Part shown: piece after piece, positions 60,817 through 64,000 of the stretch
Numbering within the stretch: position 1 is the first letter of the stretch
Layout: every line of letters begins with the position of its first letter
Assembly (NCBI GenBank): GCA_024402535.1
Contig: JAKSTN010000001.1
Span: 62,001-126,000 of the forward strand
Length of the DNA stretch: 64,000 nucleotides
From: Treponema sp.
Lineage (GTDB): Bacteria; Spirochaetota; Spirochaetia; Treponematales; Treponemataceae
Direction: 5' to 3'
Program-made: the position numbers and the translations under genes
The notes under the pieces: model-generated
Told to the model about the DNA's origin: nothing
The model's input: only the letters and a program-made list of their open reading frames with translations
Database searches by the model: none

Positions 60817-62634
60817 ATGTCCAAGAATATTACTGACTGCAACGGCATTCCGTATCCTGAATTCACCAGAGGAACTGTTACTTACTGCGATAAATTAAAT
60901 GGCGCCGTTCCAGACGGAAGTGTTTACTGCCTAAAACTTTTAATCAAAGGAGAACGCAAGCCTGTTCCAGGTCAATTTTACATGCTGCATCCTGTAAAAA
61001 GCGACTGTCTTCTGGCACGTCCTATCAGTGTTTTCCATGCTGAACAGAAAGACGGTTCTGTAGAAGTTACTTTCCTTATTCTGGTAAAAGGAACAGGAAC
61101 TGTTGAACTCTGCAGCCTTAAAGTTAATGATGAAATCAAAGTACTTGGACCTTTAGGAAACATTTTCCCTCGTCCTGCAGACGGTGAAAAAGTTCTTATC
61201 GTTGGAGGCGGAATCGGAGTTGCTCCTGTTGCTGGCTTTGCAGAAAGCCTTGCAGAAAAATCCTATGACTTTGTAGCCGCATTCAAAAGCGGTTCTTACG
61301 GACTTGAAAATCTTAAAGCCGAAAACCTGTGGATCACAACTGATGACGGAAGCTGCGGAATCAAGGGTATGGTTTCTGCCGCCCTTACTGAAGATGTTCT
61401 GAAAAACGGAAACTACGCTGCAGTTTATGCCTGTGGACCTGCCCCAATGCTGAACTACGTTAAACAGGTTTCAGAAAAATGCGGCGTTCAGTGCTGGCTC
61501 AGTATGGAAGCCCGCATGGCCTGTGGTATGGGCGTTTGTCTTGGCTGTACAATAGAGACTTCAGAAGGATTAAAACGCTGCTGTAAAGACGGTCCCGTAT
61601 TTGATTCAAAAATCCTGTCATTCCCACAGTTCAAAAATTCCTTCAGCTCAAAACCAAACCGCTGGGGAAGCATGGCTGCAAAACCTGGTGAACCACAGAA
61701 AGAATTCACTCCTGACATTTCTTTCGATTTCAAAGGCGTACGTTTTGAAAATCCGCTTATAGGAAGTTCGGGAACTTTCGGCTTTGGCGTAGAATACGAA
61801 TCAGTATTTGATGTTAACCGCCTTGGCGGTATTTCTTCAAAAGGACTTACTCTGGAACCTAGACAAGGAAACGAAGGAACCCGTATCTGGGAAGTTCCAA
61901 GCGGCGTCATGAACTCCATCGGGCTTAATAACCCTGGAATCCCTCACTTTATAGAAAACGAACTGCCTGAAATGCTTAAGCTTAAGCCTGTTACAATTGC
62001 AAACCTTTCAGGCTCTACAACAGAAAGCTATGTGGAAGGCGCAAAACTTCTGGATAAAACTGATGTTCCAGTAATTGAACTGAATATCTCTTGTCCAAAC
62101 GTTGCAGCCGGCGGTGCTTCATTCGGAATGACCTGTCAAAGTGCCGGTGCCATTACAAAAGCAATCCGCGAAGTAACAAAGAAACCTCTTATGGTAAAAC
62201 TTACTCCTCAGGCTCCGGCCTTGAACGAAGTAGCTCTGGCTTGTATTGAAGCCGGCGCTGACGGAATCAGCCTTTGTAACTCTTTCCAGGGCGTTGCCAT
62301 CGATATTGAGCGCGGAGTTCCTGTATTTGATAAAATCAAAGCCGGCTTCGGTGGTCCTGCTGTACGTCCGATTGCAGTACGTTTAGTATACGAATTGTGT
62401 TCTGAAATCAAAAAACTGCCGATAAATAAACAGGTACCTGTTATTGCCATTGGCGGCATTGAAAAATGGCAGGACGTTGTGGAATTCATTATGGCAGGAG
62501 CTTCACTTTGTCAGGTTGGAACTGCAACCTTTGCAAATCCTCTGGCTATGATTGAATGTATAGACGGGCTTTCTGCTTTCATGAAGCGCAAAGGTTACAA
62601 GAACCTGGAAGAAATGCGCGGGCTCATATTATAG
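60817..62634 (+). CDS. Fused dihydroorotate dehydrogenase: PyrK electron-transfer part plus PyrD type 1B part
   Basis: A 605-residue single chain that oxidises dihydroorotate to orotate in pyrimidine synthesis and passes electrons to NAD. Residues 1-275 are PyrK-like: an FAD/NAD ferredoxin-reductase fold (GGGIGVAPVAGF) and the [2Fe-2S] cysteines in ACGMGVCLGCTIET and KRCCKDGPVF. Residues 300-605 are PyrD type 1B: SGTFGFGVEY, the catalytic Cys in LNISCPNV, VKLTPQAP and IGGIEKWQDVVEFIMAG. In most bacteria these are two genes. AAGGAG fixes the start. The stop is followed at once by one copy of the GC-rich repeat. Confidence 0.92.
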   Translation: MSKNITDCNGIPYPEFTRGTVTYCDKLNGAVPDGSVYCLKLLIKGERKPVPGQFYMLHPVKSDCLLARPISVFHAEQKDGSVEVTFLILVKGTGTVELCSLKVNDEIKVLGPLGNIFPRPADGEKVLIVGGGIGVAPVAGFAESLAEKSYDFVAAFKSGSYGLENLKAENLWITTDDGSCGIKGMVSAALTEDVLKNGNYAAVYACGPAPMLNYVKQVSEKCGVQCWLSMEARMACGMGVCLGCTIETSEGLKRCCKDGPVFDSKILSFPQFKNSFSSKPNRWGSMAAKPGEPQKEFTPDISFDFKGVRFENPLIGSSGTFGFGVEYESVFDVNRLGGISSKGLTLEPRQGNEGTRIWEVPSGVMNSIGLNNPGIPHFIENELPEMLKLKPVTIANLSGSTTESYVEGAKLLDKTDVPVIELNISCPNVAAGGASFGMTCQSAGAITKAIREVTKKPLMVKLTPQAPALNEVALACIEAGADGISLCNSFQGVAIDIERGVPVFDKIKAGFGGPAVRPIAVRLVYELCSEIKKLPINKQVPVIAIGGIEKWQDVVEFIMAGASLCQVGTATFANPLAMIECIDGLSAFMKRKGYKNLEEMRGLIL

Positions 62635-62635
62635 C

Positions 62636-62715
62636 AGGCGTTGCGGGCGGCGTTTGAGCCCGCAGAGGGGGTAGCGACCAACAACGTGGGCGCGAGGGGG
62701 AGACGTCCCCCTTTA
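62636..62715 (+). repeat. GC-rich three-hairpin dispersed repeat, copy 3
   Basis: Begins one base after the pyrimidine gene stop. Hairpin 1 is GCGGGC/GCCCGC where copies 1 and 2 have GCGGGG/CCCCGC; hairpin 2 is GCGACCA/TGGGCGC with one mismatch; hairpin 3 is GGGGGA/TCCCCC followed by TTT. More divergent than copies 1 and 2 but same order. Confidence 0.85.
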
Positions 62716-62734
62716 TATGACAAAAATTAAAACA

Positions 62735-62763
62735 TTGTCGGATTCAATATATTAATATAGAAT
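62735..62763 (+). promoter_or_regulatory. Promoter of the alanine-rich lipoprotein gene
   Basis: TTGTCG (62735-62740), 17-nt spacer, TAGAAT (62758-62763). The leader carries AAAGAGGTG directly before ATG 62793. Confidence 0.65.
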
Positions 62764-62792
62764 AAATATACACATAAAAAAAAGAGGTGTTT

Positions 62793-63650
62793 ATGAAAAA
62801 AACTAGTCTTGTTGTTCTTGCAACAGCAGCTCTGATGATTTTTGTATCCTGCGGTTCGAAACCAGAACCTGAGCCGGAAGTAAAACCATCAGCACCTGAA
62901 ACAGTTGTTGAAGAACCTGTTGTAAACGAAGAAGAAAATTCTGCTGAAGATGCTGCTTTAGCCGCTGAAGAAGCAGACAAAGCAGCCCGCGAAGCAGCTC
63001 TGAAAGCCTACGAAAAAGCACTGGCCTCAAAACTTGAAATCGAAGAAAGTGAGCTTATTGAATATGACCAGAAAAATTATGATGAAGGCAACAAGCTTCT
63101 TCTTGAACTGGAAGCCATGCTGAAAGATGATTCAGTAACAGGTGCACAGCTGGAAGAAAAAGCTAAAGAAGTAAATGCCCGTTATAATTCGGTACTTTAT
63201 ATCGGCTACAAGCAGCTGGCAAAATACTGGCGTGATGAAGCTTACGAATCAAAAAGAAAAGCTGATTCTGTAAAAGCCGGTGTTGCAGAAAAGGACCGCT
63301 ACAAGAATGCAGTAAAAGAATTCAAAGAAGGTGACACTCTGTATGCAATGCAGGCAGCAGAAAAAGCCATCAACCACTACATTGATGCTGACGATGAATT
63401 CTCAGCCCTTTATGAAGAAATCTCTGTAAAACGTGCTGCCGCACAGGCCGCTATTGAAGCAGCAAAGAAAGCTGTTGCAGAAGCAGAAAAACTTGCAGCT
63501 GCCGCTGATATTACAGATCCTGTAGATGAAAATACAGAAGGTATTGAAGCTGAAGATGCTGTTCTTCTTGAAGAAACAGAATATGCAAATCCTGATGACG
63601 CCATTGAAGAAGTTCCTGAAACAATGGCAGAAACAGAAGGAGATGAATAA
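62793..63650 (+). CDS. Ala/Glu-rich lipoprotein
   Basis: A 285-residue lipoprotein with lipobox VSC (IFVSCGSKPEPE), a Pro/Glu linker and then long alanine-, lysine- and glutamate-rich helices (AALAAEEADKAAREAALKAY and AAIEAAKKAVAEAEKLAA, quoted only in part) that suggest an extended coiled coil in the periplasm; the end is very acidic. No family recognised; such proteins often bridge inner-membrane or outer-membrane and peptidoglycan. The start is the ATG at 62793; an in-frame GTG at 62787 lies in the ribosome-binding site. Its stop overlaps the next start by one base. Confidence 0.78.
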   Translation: MKKTSLVVLATAALMIFVSCGSKPEPEPEVKPSAPETVVEEPVVNEEENSAEDAALAAEEADKAAREAALKAYEKALASKLEIEESELIEYDQKNYDEGNKLLLELEAMLKDDSVTGAQLEEKAKEVNARYNSVLYIGYKQLAKYWRDEAYESKRKADSVKAGVAEKDRYKNAVKEFKEGDTLYAMQAAEKAINHYIDADDEFSALYEEISVKRAAAQAAIEAAKKAVAEAEKLAAAADITDPVDENTEGIEAEDAVLLEETEYANPDDAIEEVPETMAETEGDE

Positions 63651-64000
63651 TGAAAAAAGTAGTTTTAACTCTCGCAGCCCTTTTAATTTCAGCTTCAGTT
63701 TTTGCAGCAAGTTATAAAAACAACACTTACCAGAAACTGGCAAACGAATACACTAAAAAAGCAGAAGCCGCTATGGATGCCGGTGAATATGCAGAATCAA
63801 TTGAATTTGCAAAACTGGCAGAAGAAAATGCAGCCCTTTCAAAAGCATTCATCGAAATGATGACTGCAAAAACAAATGCTGACAGTGCAATGAACCTGGC
63901 TAGAAACCAGATTAAATATGCTGAAAGCATTCAGGCAGACAAAAACTTCCCTATGGCTTATACAAGTGCCAAAGAAAACCTGGAAAAAGCAGAAAAAGCA
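63650..64000 (+). CDS. Exported helical protein, 3' end outside window
   Basis: An open frame from ATG 63650 to the window edge (117 residues so far). A signal peptide (VVLTLAALLISASVFA, cleavage after FAA) precedes an alanine-rich helical stretch (AEAAMDAGEYAESIEFAKLA), similar in style to the lipoprotein encoded just upstream and to TPR-like helices. The start codon overlaps the previous stop (TAATG), so the two should be made together and may interact. Rest of the protein not visible. Confidence 0.75.
   Translation, partial: MKKVVLTLAALLISASVFAASYKNNTYQKLANEYTKKAEAAMDAGEYAESIEFAKLAEENAALSKAFIEMMTAKTNADSAMNLARNQIKYAESIQADKNFPMAYTSAKENLEKAEKA

Overview
The window looks like a chromosomal segment of a host-associated, carbohydrate-fermenting spirochaete, most likely a gut or rumen Treponema. 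The clues are the moderately AT-rich coding style, many lipoproteins with spirochaete-type lipoboxes, large conserved-unknown proteins, c-di-GMP and chemotaxis proteins, pyruvate formate-lyase fermentation, and plant-polysaccharide enzymes (GH10 xylanase, GH127 arabinofuranosidase type, a permuted GH3) each near or beside AraC regulators. The genus is inferred from gene content and style; no rRNA or tRNA gene is present to confirm it, and no phage, insertion sequence or CRISPR array was seen.

Layout. 0-9.3 kb: 3' part of a secreted GH10 xylanase, a 643-residue membrane-anchored unknown, a TPR lipoprotein coupled to a TraB-family membrane protein, a GGDEF-EAL protein and a lipoprotein with a carbohydrate-binding domain. 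9.3-24.7 kb: a YczE-like/HAD fusion, DedA, a CDP-alcohol phosphatidyltransferase, GH127 with a divergent AraC regulator, a PqqD-like protein, an OPT transporter, a UvrD/PcrA helicase with a coupled membrane gene, a NIF3-family protein and a chemoreceptor. 24.7-28 kb is the most irregular part: a decayed lipoprotein gene, an S41-like lipoprotein, a short FMN-binding frame, two copies of a palindromic promoter element, an unlisted 49-residue membrane protein and a DegV gene. 28-36.5 kb: permuted GH3 plus AraC regulator, an OhrR-like MarR regulator divergent from glutathione peroxidase, and pflA-pflB. 36.5-45.5 kb: a TrmR-like methyltransferase/GNAT fusion, an unknown, BirA, a doubled P-II-like protein with a DUF1538 membrane protein and a PilZ-like protein, and a dicarboxylate symporter. 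45.5-55.8 kb: NagZ-like GH3, thioredoxin reductase, HAD phosphatase, TrmJ-like and RsmE methyltransferases, WecG-type glycosyltransferase, Ctp protease, MinD/ParA ATPase, Lgt and a STAS/zinc-ribbon protein. 55.8-64 kb: a non-coding stretch with four perfect DnaA boxes, a membrane TPR/J-domain operon, an iron alcohol dehydrogenase, a fused PyrK-PyrD and two envelope genes at the right edge.

The observations most worth a second look are these. (1) About a dozen genes have a sigma-70 -10 box only 6-8 nt before the start codon, so their mRNAs should be leaderless. (2) A GC-rich repeat of about 80 bp occurs three times, and its three hairpins show compensatory base changes. (3) Four perfect DnaA boxes lie within about 225 bp of non-coding DNA. 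(4) Several proteins are unusual fusions: methyltransferase-GNAT, PyrK-PyrD, YczE-HAD, STAS-zinc ribbon and doubled P-II. (5) The OhrR/glutathione peroxidase switch region can be read operator by operator. The segment is compact, with overlapping convergent stops and several stop-start overlaps.
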